A stretch of DNA of 64,000 nucleotides from Parafrankia discariae (GTDB taxonomy: Bacteria; Actinomycetota; Actinomycetes; Frankiales; Frankiaceae), in the NCBI RefSeq assembly GCF_000373365.1, contig NZ_KB891230.1:93975-157974 (forward strand), given 5' to 3'. A program made the translations under genes and the position numbers. The notes beneath the pieces are model-generated. The model saw only the letters and a program-made list of their open reading frames with translations. It was not told the origin of the DNA and searched no databases. This document shows positions 25,858-34,028 of the stretch, in pieces (position 1 is the stretch's first letter; each line of letters opens with the position of its first letter).

Positions 25858-26188
25858 CCTGGAGCAAGGTCCGGGCCGGCGGATCGGGATCAATCGGTCT
25901 GTTGGTCCCCCCAACGACACATTGGACGCGGCAAGTGTCCGAGTTCGACATAATCGCGGCAAGTGCCCTCCACACATCGTGCCAACACCAGCACGGTGCG
26001 CGGTCTCCGGTACCGGCTCAGGTGGTGTTCGCTCGGGCGGCTCCCGACCGGCACGATCACCGACGAGTGGGTTCCGGGCGTCGCGGCCCCCGGCGACCGG
26101 TCCTCGCGTGACCGGTCGCGGGCGGTCCGCGGAGAGCACCCGTCTGGGCGACGGCGGCCAGGCATGACTGCGACACCCGGAGGCGGGG
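25858..26188. other. Intergenic region upstream of the DUF574 methyltransferase
   Basis: This 331-bp region shows an 11-bp direct repeat, cgcggcaagtg, at 25928-25938 and 25955-25965, and a GTTGG-TCCCC-CCAAC hairpin near 25900. TTGGAC at 25922 and cataat at 25949 resemble promoter boxes but sit too far apart. No gene is supported. Confidence 0.45.
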
Positions 26189-27061
26189 ATGGACGAGGCC
26201 ACGCGTGCTGCGGTGAGATGGCCGACGCACCGAAGCACACCCCCGGTGGACCTGCGCACCGACATCCCGCATTCCGCCCGGATGTACGACTACTTCCTCG
26301 GCGGCAAGGACAACTTCCCCGCCGATCGCGAAGCGGCCGAACACCTGCTGGCGGTCTACCCGGCGACCAGGACGACCGCGGTGCAGGGCCGGGCGTTCAT
26401 GACGAGGGCCGTCCGCCATCTGGCCCGCGACGCCGGGATCCACCAGTTCCTCGACATCGGGACGGGCATCCCGACCAGCTCCAACCTGCACGAGACGGCG
26501 CAGGCGGCCGTCCCCGCGGCCCGGGTCCTGTACGTCGACAACGACCCGATCGTCCTGTCGCACGCCCGCGCCCTGCTGACGAGCACCCCGCGCGGCCGGA
26601 CGGCCTACCTGGACGCGGACCTGCTCGATCCCGGCAGGATCATCCGTTCCGCCGAGCTGCGCGACACCTTCGACCTCGACCGGCCCGTCGCGCTGTCCCT
26701 GTTCTCGATCCTGCATTTCGTGCCGGACGACCAGGACCCGGCGGGCATCGTCCGGGAGCTGCTCGGGGCCCTCGCCCCGGGCAGCTACCTGGCGATCACC
26801 CACGCCACCGGGGATTTCGTGGCCCCGGAGGTCGCCGAGCTCGGCACCACGATCTACCAGGACCGCGGGATCCCCTTCCAGCCGCGCTCCCACGCCGAGA
26901 TCACCGCGTTGCTCGACGGCCTCGAACCGGTGGCGCCCGGGCTCGTCCCGGTGCACCGCTGGCATCCGGAAGACGAGGGGGAAGAGCGACTCGCGGACGC
27001 CGAGGTGAGCAGCTACGGGGCGATCGCCCGCAAACCCCCGCCCGGCTCCCCGCCGGACTGA
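26189..27061 (+). CDS. DUF574-type SAM-dependent methyltransferase
   Basis: This 290-residue protein belongs to the S-adenosyl methyltransferase family (DUF574) expanded in actinomycetes. The hallmark ARMYDYFLGGKDNFPADREA is at about 30-49, and the SAM-binding FLDIGTGIPT (about 93-102) and VLYVDNDPIVLSHARALL follow. LSLFSILHFV and the YLAITHATGD strand complete the Rossmann fold. The ATG at 26189 overlaps no upstream gene and the ribosome-binding site GGAGGCGGGG is strong. The methylation target is unknown for this family. It ends 5 bp from the convergent esterase stop, leaving no room for a separate terminator. Confidence 0.9.
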   Translation: MDEATRAAVRWPTHRSTPPVDLRTDIPHSARMYDYFLGGKDNFPADREAAEHLLAVYPATRTTAVQGRAFMTRAVRHLARDAGIHQFLDIGTGIPTSSNLHETAQAAVPAARVLYVDNDPIVLSHARALLTSTPRGRTAYLDADLLDPGRIIRSAELRDTFDLDRPVALSLFSILHFVPDDQDPAGIVRELLGALAPGSYLAITHATGDFVAPEVAELGTTIYQDRGIPFQPRSHAEITALLDGLEPVAPGLVPVHRWHPEDEGEERLADAEVSSYGAIARKPPPGSPPD

Positions 27062-27066
27062 GGTGG

Positions 27067-28860
27067 TCAGCCCCAGATGTCGCAGTGGTGCGCCGCGGCG
27101 TAGCCGGAGCGCGCCACCAGCACACCCGGCTCAAGGGCCAGCCGGTCCGGAACCGTCGAGTTCCATTCTCCCGGCCAGGGCGGCCAGGCCGGGAGCACCC
27201 GCTCCCCGGACCCCATACCGACGGCCCCGGCGGGCGGCGTGTTCGGATCACCGGTGGCGGCGAACCGGGTCCAGTAGTCGACCATCGCCGCGGACAGCGC
27301 GCGCTCCCCGGCGGTCGCCCCCGGCCGCGGCGCGTCCGAGGCGGCGGAGCGGAACAGGTACGGCAGCTCCCCGGCGTGGGTGGCGCCCGTGGCCACCCCG
27401 TCGGTCACCGGCCCGAGGCCCGGGACGTCGAACTCGTACAGGAACGTCCGACCGGGCCCGACGCCCCCCGGCCCGGACCCGGACCCCGACCCGGCCCCGG
27501 GCTGCCCGCTGGGCTGGCTGAACAGGTCGGCGGAGTGCGCGGTCGGGCAGGCGAAGACCCGGTCCGTGATCACCTGCGCGAGCCGTTCGCGGGCGGGGAC
27601 GACCCCGGGCGGGTAGGCCGCGAGGACGGCGTCCGCCCGGTCGGGGATCTCCGCCCGGACGATCTGCGCGAACCGTTCGTCGGTGAGCTCCCCACCGGAG
27701 TCGTAGCTGGCGGTGAAGGCCCGCCCCTCGTCGCGCACCGTCCCGAGCAGGACGGACACCCCGGCCGCGGAGCCGGCGGCGACGGCGTCCACCGGAGGGC
27801 GGGGAAGCGTCCGGCTGCCGACCACCGGTGCCCAGGTCGGAGCGGTCAGGATGTCCGACTGCCCGGAGCCGCCGACGATCTGCTCCACCGGCCGCGCCCG
27901 CAGGCAGTCGAGCACCCCGGCGGGGTCCGCGCAGCCCATCCGGGCGGCGAACTGCTGGCCTGTTCCCTCGGCCGTGGCCATGGTCGGCAGCGGCCACTGG
28001 CACGGCCCGCTCTGCATGACCGCCCGCTGGAACAGTCCGTGCGCGGACGGCGCCGCCAGCAGCCCGCAGACGTTCACCGAGCCCGCGGACTCCCCGAAGA
28101 TCGTCACGTTGTTCTGGTCCCCGCCGAAGGCGGCGGCGTTCGCCCGCACCCAGCGCAGCGCGGCGATGAGGTCCGCCAGCGAGTACGAGCCCGCGTCACC
28201 GCCGGACTCGGCGTTCAGCGCCGGCAGCGCGAGCTGGCCGAGCGCGCCGAGTCGGTAGTTCACGCCCACGAGCAGGGCGGGCCCGCCGGCCGCGAGCGCG
28301 GACAGGTCCGCCTCGTTGGCCGATCCGGTGACAAAGCCGCCGCCGTGGATCCACACCAGCACCGGCAGCCCCGTACCGGTCGCCCGGGGCGCGCCGGCCG
28401 GCATGCTCACGTTCACGAACAGGCAGTCCTCGCTGGCGGCGCCGGCCAGCGGCCCTTCCTGCGGGCAGGGACGGCCGCGCACGGAACCGTCCCGCACGCC
28501 GTTCCAGGGGGCCGCCTGGGCGGGCGGCCGCCAGCGCAGCGCGCCGACCGGCGGCGCCGCGTAGGGAAGACCGAAGAAGGACACCACCGGGCCCTCGGTG
28601 ACACCGCGGACCTCGCCGCCGGTGGTCCGCACGACCGGCTCGGCCGTCGGCACCACCCCGCCGCCACCCGCCGCGCCACCGCCCGCTGCCACGCCGGTGC
28701 CCGCACCGGACGCACCGGGGCGGCCCCCGGCCTCGCCGCCACCGCAGGCCGGGCACAGGACCGCCAGCAGCACCACGGTGAGAAAGACCAGGACGGCACC
28801 TGGCGTTCGGGCTCGCGGACCACGTCGACCCACGGCCCGGCCGCCGGCTGTTCCCACCAT
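27067..28860 (-). CDS. Type B carboxylesterase lipoprotein
   Basis: This 597-residue alpha/beta-hydrolase of the carboxylesterase type B family is predicted to hydrolyse esters outside the cell. The ATG at 28860 has GAGG upstream and is followed by a signal peptide with lipobox LCPAC, so it is surface anchored. The oxyanion-hole motif WIHGGGFVTGSA, the nucleophile elbow FGESAGSVN (Ser near residue 258) and a C-terminal ATHAGELPYLF with the catalytic His are all present. A Gly/Ser/Pro-rich insert lies near residue 460. The upstream part of the open frame is not needed. The substrate is unknown; relatives hydrolyse p-nitrobenzyl or carbamate esters. Confidence 0.9.
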   Translation of the reverse strand: MVGTAGGRAVGRRGPRARTPGAVLVFLTVVLLAVLCPACGGGEAGGRPGASGAGTGVAAGGGAAGGGGVVPTAEPVVRTTGGEVRGVTEGPVVSFFGLPYAAPPVGALRWRPPAQAAPWNGVRDGSVRGRPCPQEGPLAGAASEDCLFVNVSMPAGAPRATGTGLPVLVWIHGGGFVTGSANEADLSALAAGGPALLVGVNYRLGALGQLALPALNAESGGDAGSYSLADLIAALRWVRANAAAFGGDQNNVTIFGESAGSVNVCGLLAAPSAHGLFQRAVMQSGPCQWPLPTMATAEGTGQQFAARMGCADPAGVLDCLRARPVEQIVGGSGQSDILTAPTWAPVVGSRTLPRPPVDAVAAGSAAGVSVLLGTVRDEGRAFTASYDSGGELTDERFAQIVRAEIPDRADAVLAAYPPGVVPARERLAQVITDRVFACPTAHSADLFSQPSGQPGAGSGSGSGPGGVGPGRTFLYEFDVPGLGPVTDGVATGATHAGELPYLFRSAASDAPRPGATAGERALSAAMVDYWTRFAATGDPNTPPAGAVGMGSGERVLPAWPPWPGEWNSTVPDRLALEPGVLVARSGYAAAHHCDIWG

Positions 28861-29295
28861 GCGAACAGCCTCATGGGCGCCGGCGGGCCATGCAAGATCG
28901 CGCATGGCCCCAGGCTCCCGTACTACCTGCCACGCAGGACATCGAGCCCACGCGACCTGGCACACACCATCCGGGTCGGCATGGCGAAAACCGAGCCGGC
29001 ATGGCGAGACGCCGTCCCCAGCCGCCCTCCCAAGCCGCTGTTCCCGCTGGTCCCGCGGGTGCGTGCGCAGCCGCGAGGCGAGCTGGAACGAACGAAACCG
29101 ACGGACAGCGTGGGTGCCGCCCGTCGGTTTCGACACGTGAACCACCACCGCCCTCCCGGAGCGGTGGAGAGTTCAGGCATATGGGACGTCCGCTCAGCAG
29201 GCGGGTCCGGCCGTCGGGTTGTTCGCCCGGCCGGGCAGCCACCGAACGCCTGGTGTTACCAGGACGCCGCCATCAGCGCCGACTCGGCGCGGTTA
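28861..29295. other. Intergenic region downstream of bldC
   Basis: This 435-bp gap lies between the bldC stop and the esterase start, both leftward. It contains the hairpin at 29093-29132, a 10-bp gagccggcat-like repeat near 28990-29010 and the esterase promoter zone. The frames here are Arg/Pro-rich without starts, so no gene is called. Confidence 0.5.
29093..29132 (-). terminator. Hairpin, likely bldC terminator
   Basis: Perfect 12-bp arms (CGAAACCGACGG / CCGTCGGTTTCG) enclose a 16-base loop. On the - strand the second arm ends in GGTTTCGTTCGTTCC, giving a modest T-rich tail 165 bp after bldC. Confidence 0.55.
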
Positions 29296-29502
29296 TCAGA
29301 TGTCACTTCCGATGCTCGGAACTCCCTTCAGCAGGGCACGCACCTCCGCCTCGCGGTACCGGCGGTGACCGCCCAGCGTCCGGATCGAGGTCAGCTTTCC
29401 GGCCTTGGCCCACCGGGTCACGGTCTTCGGGTCCACCCGAAACATCGTGGCTACCTCGGCGGGCGTCAGCAGCGGCTCGGCATCCGGCGTTCTCGTCGTC
29501 AT
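29296..29502 (-). CDS. bldC: Developmental regulator BldC (MerR-like HTH)
   Basis: BldC is a small DNA-binding protein that in Streptomyces holds back entry into development and binds as head-to-tail oligomers at AT-rich direct repeats. The 68-residue sequence has the full family signature LTPAEVATMFRVDPKTV, TRWAKAGKLTS and GGHRRYREAEV, and differs from other actinobacterial BldC proteins mainly at the last ten residues. No effector domain is present. A putative leftward promoter lies in 29503-29600. The neighbours DUF8083-like, vdh, DUF3073, purM and purF are the ones I recall beside bldC in Streptomyces. Confidence 0.96.
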   Translation of the reverse strand: MTTRTPDAEPLLTPAEVATMFRVDPKTVTRWAKAGKLTSIRTLGGHRRYREAEVRALLKGVPSIGSDI

Positions 29503-29654
29503 TGCGTTGGCCTCCCGTCACAGAGCGTCGCTCCGTCCCATACAGATCGTGCATCCTTCGGGGGCATTTCGGACATGGCACGTCAGGACCATCTGCTGAC
29601 TAGTCACAGCTCGTCCGAAGCGGAGGGCAACGCTCTGCTAACAGGCGGCGCCGA

Positions 29655-30485
29655 TCAACTGGCGGATTCCCGTGACTGCAGGGGTCTCCACCTGATCAGC
29701 ACTCGTTCGTACGCCTCGACCGCAAGGTCTGTTCGCCCACGGCGTAACGCACTGACCGCCTCGACGATGTCCTCGACGGATGTGTCCCGCCGCAGCATGT
29801 CGTCGTCCAGCAGGTCAACTAGCCCGTCGTAGTCCAGTTCGACCCTGCTCTGCGGATGGAAGGACCCCAGCCAACGGGCCAGTTCGGCGACGCCCTCGAT
29901 CGCGGGGGCGTCGGTGTTCGCCGCCCGGAGGGTCTCCATCGCCTCCACCGCGCGGCCGACCCGGCGGCGGGCGAGGCTCATCGTGGTCCGGTAGACCATG
30001 GACCGGTCGGCGCTGTCGCCGGTGACCAACGCCCGCTCCCCCGGGTCGAACAGCACGAACCAGGTCGGCGGCACCATCCAGGTGCAGGTCTGGACATAAA
30101 TCTTGATCTCGGGCCGGCGGGCCTTCCAGCGGTCGAGCTCGGTCTCGGCCGGGTCCACCAGCCGGCGCGGGAGGAAGGCCTCGGCGACCCGCTCCGGCAT
30201 CAGCCCGCGGAACTCCATCGCCGCCTGCCACACCCGCAGCTGTGTCGACCACGGGCAGACGAACATCAGGCCGTCCGCCCACTGGACGAAGGCGGACTCG
30301 TCGGCGACGTCCAGCGACGGCCGGACGGTCGCCACCAGCGCGACGACCCGCTCGCGCCGGGCGCCCGCGCGCCGCGACGGCGGCCCCGAGGCCGCGTACC
30401 GCTGCCAACGGACGCGGTCCGGGGGCGGGAACGCGGCCAATGGCTCATAGACCCGCAGGTAGGCGGCGGGTGAGACGACAGCCAC
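29655..30485 (-). CDS. Conserved actinobacterial protein upstream of bldC (DUF8083-like)
   Basis: This 276-residue protein starts with the GTG at 30485 (VAVVSPAAYLRVYEPLAAF). The open frame continues to 30668, but that part is low-complexity and less likely to be coding. Recognisable blocks are AYLRVYEPL at the N-terminus, FVCPWSTQLRVWQAAMEFRG, PRRLVDPAETELDRWKARRP, VQTCTWMVPPTWFVLFDP and a helical C-terminus that includes LDYDGLVDLLDDD. There is no membrane segment. It is a conserved companion of bldC in streptomycete-like genomes, with no established biochemical function. The acidic helical C-terminus suggests protein-protein contact. Confidence 0.82.
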   Translation of the reverse strand: MAVVSPAAYLRVYEPLAAFPPPDRVRWQRYAASGPPSRRAGARRERVVALVATVRPSLDVADESAFVQWADGLMFVCPWSTQLRVWQAAMEFRGLMPERVAEAFLPRRLVDPAETELDRWKARRPEIKIYVQTCTWMVPPTWFVLFDPGERALVTGDSADRSMVYRTTMSLARRRVGRAVEAMETLRAANTDAPAIEGVAELARWLGSFHPQSRVELDYDGLVDLLDDDMLRRDTSVEDIVEAVSALRRGRTDLAVEAYERVLIRWRPLQSRESAS

Positions 30486-30881
30486 GCTAGACACCGGCCT
30501 CGACGGCGGCGTCACCCGCGATGCCCGCCGACGACGGGAACTCCACGGACGCCGACCCCCCGCGGAGGACCGGAACAGGTGCGGACATGCCCCTGGATCC
30601 TGGCATGCCTCCGATCCTGGCACGGACCACGGGCGTGGCGGGCCCGGCGGCGATGAGAGGTCGGGCAACCCTGGTGATCTGCCCGGTGAGGCCTGGTGCG
30701 GCCGGGTACCGCCACACCGCCCCGCAACCCCGCCGGTCCCCCTCCCGGGCCGGCCCGGGCCGCACGAGAGGAGCCCCGCGGGCCGGGCCCGTAATGTTCG
30801 CCGCAGCGGCCGGCGGGAGCCCGCCGCGCAGCGGGCTCGCGGGCCGTCGGCTCGCCGAGCCGTCCGGAGGGAGGCTCGGTC
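30486..30881. other. Divergent intergenic region before vdh
   Basis: This 396-bp region is the shared upstream region of the DUF8083-like gene and vdh. The last 20 bases carry the vdh ribosome-binding site GGAGGGAGG. I see no gene and no strong palindrome. Confidence 0.5.
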
Positions 30882-31982
30882 ATGTCAGCGGTGGTCGGCA
30901 CGTCCACGGGAGTCTCGTCGGTGTTCGAGGCCGGCGCGGAGCACGAGCAGGTGGTGTTCTGCTCCGACCGGGCCACCGGCCTGCGCGCCGTGATCGCCAT
31001 CTACTCGACCGCGCTGGGGCCGGCGCTGGGCGGAACCCGGTTCCACACCTACCCGGACGAGGCGTCCGCGCTCGCCGACGCCCTCGCGCTCTCCCGGGCG
31101 ATGGCCTACAAGGCGGCCTGCGCGGGCCTGGACCTCGGCGGCGGCAAGGCGGTCATCCTGGGCGACCCGGCCCGGGACAAGACCGAGGCGCTGCTGCGCG
31201 CCTACGGACGCTTCATCGCCTCCCTGGGCGGCCGCTACGTGACGGCCTGCGACGTCGGGACGTACGTCGAGGACATGGACACCGTCGCCAGGGAGACCCG
31301 CTGGGTCACCGGCCGGTCGCCGGCGCACGGCGGCTCGGGCGACTCCGGCGTCCTGACCGCGTACGGCGTCTTCGAGGGCATGCGCGCCAGCGCCCGGCAC
31401 CGATGGGGGACGCCCTCGCTCGCCGGGCGCCGGGTCGCCGTCAGCGGGGTCGGCAAGGTCGGCCTGCGCCTCGTGGGGCACCTGGTGGAGGAGGGGGCGA
31501 CCGTTCTGGCCGGGGACACCGATCCGGGCGCCCTGCGGCGACTGGGGGCCCGCCATCCCGACGTCCGGCTGGTGGCCGACCCCGACGAGCTCCTGCGGGC
31601 CGAGGTCGACATCTACGCGCCGTGCGCGCTGGGCGGGGTGCTCACCGACGAGACCGTGCCCGCGCTGCGCGCGGAGATCGTCTGCGGCGGGGCGAACAAC
31701 CAGCTGGCCCACCCGGGCGTGGACAAGGTCCTGGCCGACGCGGGCGTGCTGTACGCGCCCGACTTCGTGGTCAACGCCGGCGGCCTGATCCAGGTGGCGG
31801 ACGAGATCGAGGGGTACTCCCCGGAACGGGCCAGGGCCCGGGCCGCCCGGATCTTCGACACGGCGCTGGACATCTTCCGGCTCGCCGAGGCGGAGGGGGT
31901 GACCCCGGCGGTGGCCGCGGGGCGGTTCGCCGAGCGCCGGATGACCGACATCGGCCGACTGCGGGGCATCCTGCTGCCCTGA
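30882..31982 (+). CDS. vdh: Valine (Leu/Phe/Val) dehydrogenase
   Basis: NAD-dependent oxidative deamination of branched-chain amino acids to 2-oxo acids, feeding acyl-CoA starters. The 366-residue protein has the Glu/Leu/Phe/Val dehydrogenase dimerisation domain ([13 protein letters not shown], about 46-58, and [18 protein letters not shown], about 76-93, containing the catalytic lysines). The Rossmann domain has [12 protein letters not shown] near 187-198. Also seen are GGANNQLA and the cofactor-side [13 protein letters not shown]. The ATG is preceded by GGAGGGAGG. The length is typical for actinobacterial ValDH. It is next to bldC as in Streptomyces. Confidence 0.92.
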   Translation: MSAVVGTSTGVSSVFEAGAEHEQVVFCSDRATGLRAVIAIYSTALGPALGGTRFHTYPDEASALADALALSRAMAYKAACAGLDLGGGKAVILGDPARDKTEALLRAYGRFIASLGGRYVTACDVGTYVEDMDTVARETRWVTGRSPAHGGSGDSGVLTAYGVFEGMRASARHRWGTPSLAGRRVAVSGVGKVGLRLVGHLVEEGATVLAGDTDPGALRRLGARHPDVRLVADPDELLRAEVDIYAPCALGGVLTDETVPALRAEIVCGGANNQLAHPGVDKVLADAGVLYAPDFVVNAGGLIQVADEIEGYSPERARARAARIFDTALDIFRLAEAEGVTPAVAAGRFAERRMTDIGRLRGILLP

Positions 31983-32281
31983 CCGGCACCGGCGGACCCG
32001 CCCGGAATCCGCGTGCCGGCAGGCTTTTCCCACCCCGGAAGCCGTGAGACCGGGCACACCGGCCAGCGGGCGCGCGGGCCCGCCGCGGCGCCCGCGCACC
32101 CGTCGCCAGGGGAGTCCCGGGACCGTTCGCGGGGGTCAGATGATCTCCGCCGTGTTGTCCGACGACAGGTAACTGTCGGGTTGGCGTGCCGAGTAGGCTG
32201 CGATCCCTGTAGTCTCGGGAAGCACGAGACAGTGAGAGCACCGGGGCGGGTCCCCGTCGTCATGTTCGAGGGGGTCGAGCC
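31983..32281. other. Intergenic region before the DUF3073 gene
   Basis: This 299-bp region should carry the promoter of the DUF3073 gene. TTGTCC at 32155 and TTGGCG at 32179 are possible -35 boxes, with tagtct near 32211 as a weak -10. A GAGGGGG just before the ATG is the ribosome-binding site. Confidence 0.45.
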
Positions 32282-32488
32282 ATGGGGCGCGGCCGAGCGA
32301 AGGCCAAGCAGACGAAAGTCGCCCGCGAGCTCAAGTACAACTCGCCCACTATGGATCTCGACCGGTTGAAGGCGGATCTGGGCGCGGGTACTACGCGGGA
32401 GACCGAGAGCGACGAACCGTACTCGGATGACGACTACGGTTACGACGCCTACCTGGACGATGAGGACGAGCACCGCTCGTCCCGTTGA
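32282..32488 (+). CDS. DUF3073 protein
   Basis: This small 68-residue acidic protein is restricted to actinobacteria. It begins GRGRAKAKQTKVARELKY, then SPTMDLDRLKADL, and ends in a Asp/Glu/Tyr-rich tail (DDDYGYDAYLDDEDE). The basic N-terminus with an acidic C-terminus suggests a nucleic-acid or ribosome contact, but function is unknown. It lies between vdh and the convergent purM/purF pair, its conserved place near bldC. Confidence 0.93.
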   Translation: MGRGRAKAKQTKVARELKYNSPTMDLDRLKADLGAGTTRETESDEPYSDDDYGYDAYLDDEDEHRSSR

Positions 32489-32867
32489 ACCCGGGGCTGC
32501 CCCGGCCGGCGCCGGGCCTCCGGGATTTCCGGGGACCGGTTGCGACCACCTGTCGCCAGGTGGTCGTTCATGTCGGCAGCAGGTCGAGTCCGGTACGCCC
32601 GCCTCGTGCGGGCACACCGGGCGCCGAACCGAACAGGGCGGAACTGTCGGTGTCCCGTCCTAGAGTCTCAGAGGTCAGGATCTTCCCGACCGAGGAGCCT
32701 CCCATGCCAGTGATGGCTGGACGCCCGCGCGGTTGCCCCCGCGGGCGGATGCCGGTACGGGTTCGTGCGCACCCCCGACCATCCGGGCCACAACGAGCCT
32801 GGTCGCGACAAGCCGGTCCACGACCGGCCGGCCCGCGACGAGCGGGCCGGTGGCCGGGCCAACCGGG
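32489..32867. other. Intergenic region between convergent DUF3073 gene and purM
   Basis: This 379-bp region contains the terminator-like hairpin at 32543-32566. A short + strand ORF from 32704 to 32877 codes for Arg/Pro-rich sequence unlike any protein I know. It has GAGGAG nearby, but I do not call it. Confidence 0.45.
32543..32566. terminator. Hairpin CGACCACCTG-TCGC-CAGGTGGTCG
   Basis: Perfect 10-bp arms with a 4-base loop lie 55 bp after the DUF3073 stop. The T-run is short (TTC), so this is a G/C-type terminator. Confidence 0.7.
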
Positions 32868-34028
32868 TCAGGGATGAGCGCCCACCAGGCGCGCCGCGCC
32901 GTCCGCTTCGGCTTCTCCGGGCAGCGGCTCGACCCGCCCGGCGACCCAGGCGGCGACGCCACGGTCAGCCAGCGTCCGCACCACTGCCCCGGCATCGGCG
33001 GGCGCGACGACCGCGACCATTCCGACCCCCTGGTTGAACGTGGCCTCCATGTCGGCCTCACTCACCCCGCCGCGCTCGGCGAGCAGGCCGAACACGGCCG
33101 GCGGAGCCCAGGTCGACCGTTCCACGACGGCGGCCGTCCCCGGTGGGATCACCCGGGCCAGGTTCGCCGCGAGACCGCCGCCGGTGATGTGGGCGAAGGC
33201 GTGCACCTCCGCCGCCTCGATGACGGCCAGGCAGTCCCGGGCGTAGATACGGGTGGGCGTGAGCAACGCCTGCCCGAGGGTCGTCCCCAGGGCTTCCTCG
33301 TGCCGCGCCAGCGCCGCCCGACCCGCCACGGAGACCCCTCCGGGCTGGTCAGGCTCGACCGGACCGAACAGGATGTGTCTTACCAGCGAGAAACCGTTGG
33401 AGTGGAGACCGGATGACCCCATCGCGACCACCACGTCCCCCGGCCGGACCAGCTCCGGCCCGAGCACGGCGTCGGCCTCGACGACCCCGACCCCCGTCGC
33501 GGCCAGGTCGTAGTCGTCGATTCCCATGAGGCCGGGGTGTTCCGCGGTCTCGCCACCCACCAGGGCGCACCCGGCCTGCTCGCAGCCGGCGGCGATCCCG
33601 GCGACGATCGAGGCGATCCGCGCCGGCTCGAGGGAGCCACAGGCGATGTAGTCGAGTAGGAACAGCGGCTCCGCGCCGCAGACGACCAGGTCGTCGACCA
33701 CCATGGCGACCAGGTCGATGCCCACCGTGTCGTGGACGTCCATCGCCCTGGCCAGGGCGATCTTCGTGCCCACGCCGTCGGTGGACGAGGCGAGCAGCGG
33801 GCGCCGGTAGCGGGCCACGTCCAGCGCGAACAGGCCCGCGAAGCCACCGAGTGACCCCACGACCTCGGGTCGGGTGGCACGGGCGACGTGCTGGCGCATG
33901 AGCTGAACGGCCCGGTCGCCGGCCTCGACGTCGACCCCGGCGTCCCGGTAGGAGACCGAGCGTCCCCCGGTGTCGCCGCCCCGACCGCCGGCCTCCGCGG
34001 CCGGCCCGGATCCGTCGGTGTGCCTCAC
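32868..34028 (-). CDS. purM: Phosphoribosylformylglycinamidine cyclo-ligase PurM
   Basis: PurM (AIR synthetase) closes the imidazole ring in purine synthesis: FGAM + ATP to AIR. The 386-residue protein has DAGVDVEAGDRAVQLM near residue 30, the ATP-binding loops SSTDGVGTKIALA and GGETAEHPGLM, SSGLHSNGFSLVR, and HITGGGLAANLARV. The GTG at 34028 overlaps the purF stop as GTGA; a second GTG is one codon upstream. About 25 N-terminal residues are Gly/Ala-rich and not in bacterial PurM cores. purF-purM are overlapped and cotranscribed in the order purF, purM. Confidence 0.96.
   Translation of the reverse strand: MRHTDGSGPAAEAGGRGGDTGGRSVSYRDAGVDVEAGDRAVQLMRQHVARATRPEVVGSLGGFAGLFALDVARYRRPLLASSTDGVGTKIALARAMDVHDTVGIDLVAMVVDDLVVCGAEPLFLLDYIACGSLEPARIASIVAGIAAGCEQAGCALVGGETAEHPGLMGIDDYDLAATGVGVVEADAVLGPELVRPGDVVVAMGSSGLHSNGFSLVRHILFGPVEPDQPGGVSVAGRAALARHEEALGTTLGQALLTPTRIYARDCLAVIEAAEVHAFAHITGGGLAANLARVIPPGTAAVVERSTWAPPAVFGLLAERGGVSEADMEATFNQGVGMVAVVAPADAGAVVRTLADRGVAAWVAGRVEPLPGEAEADGAARLVGAHP

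Noticed and set aside
25963-29832. 1,289-codon open frame on the + strand.
   Set aside because: Its translation is Arg/Pro/Gly-rich without domains and covers the methyltransferase and esterase genes in other frames; it is a GC-rich shadow.
32704-32877. Short + ORF in the gap between the DUF3073 and purM genes.
   Set aside because: Has a plausible GAGGAG but codes for unstructured Arg/Pro repeats and runs into the end of purM.
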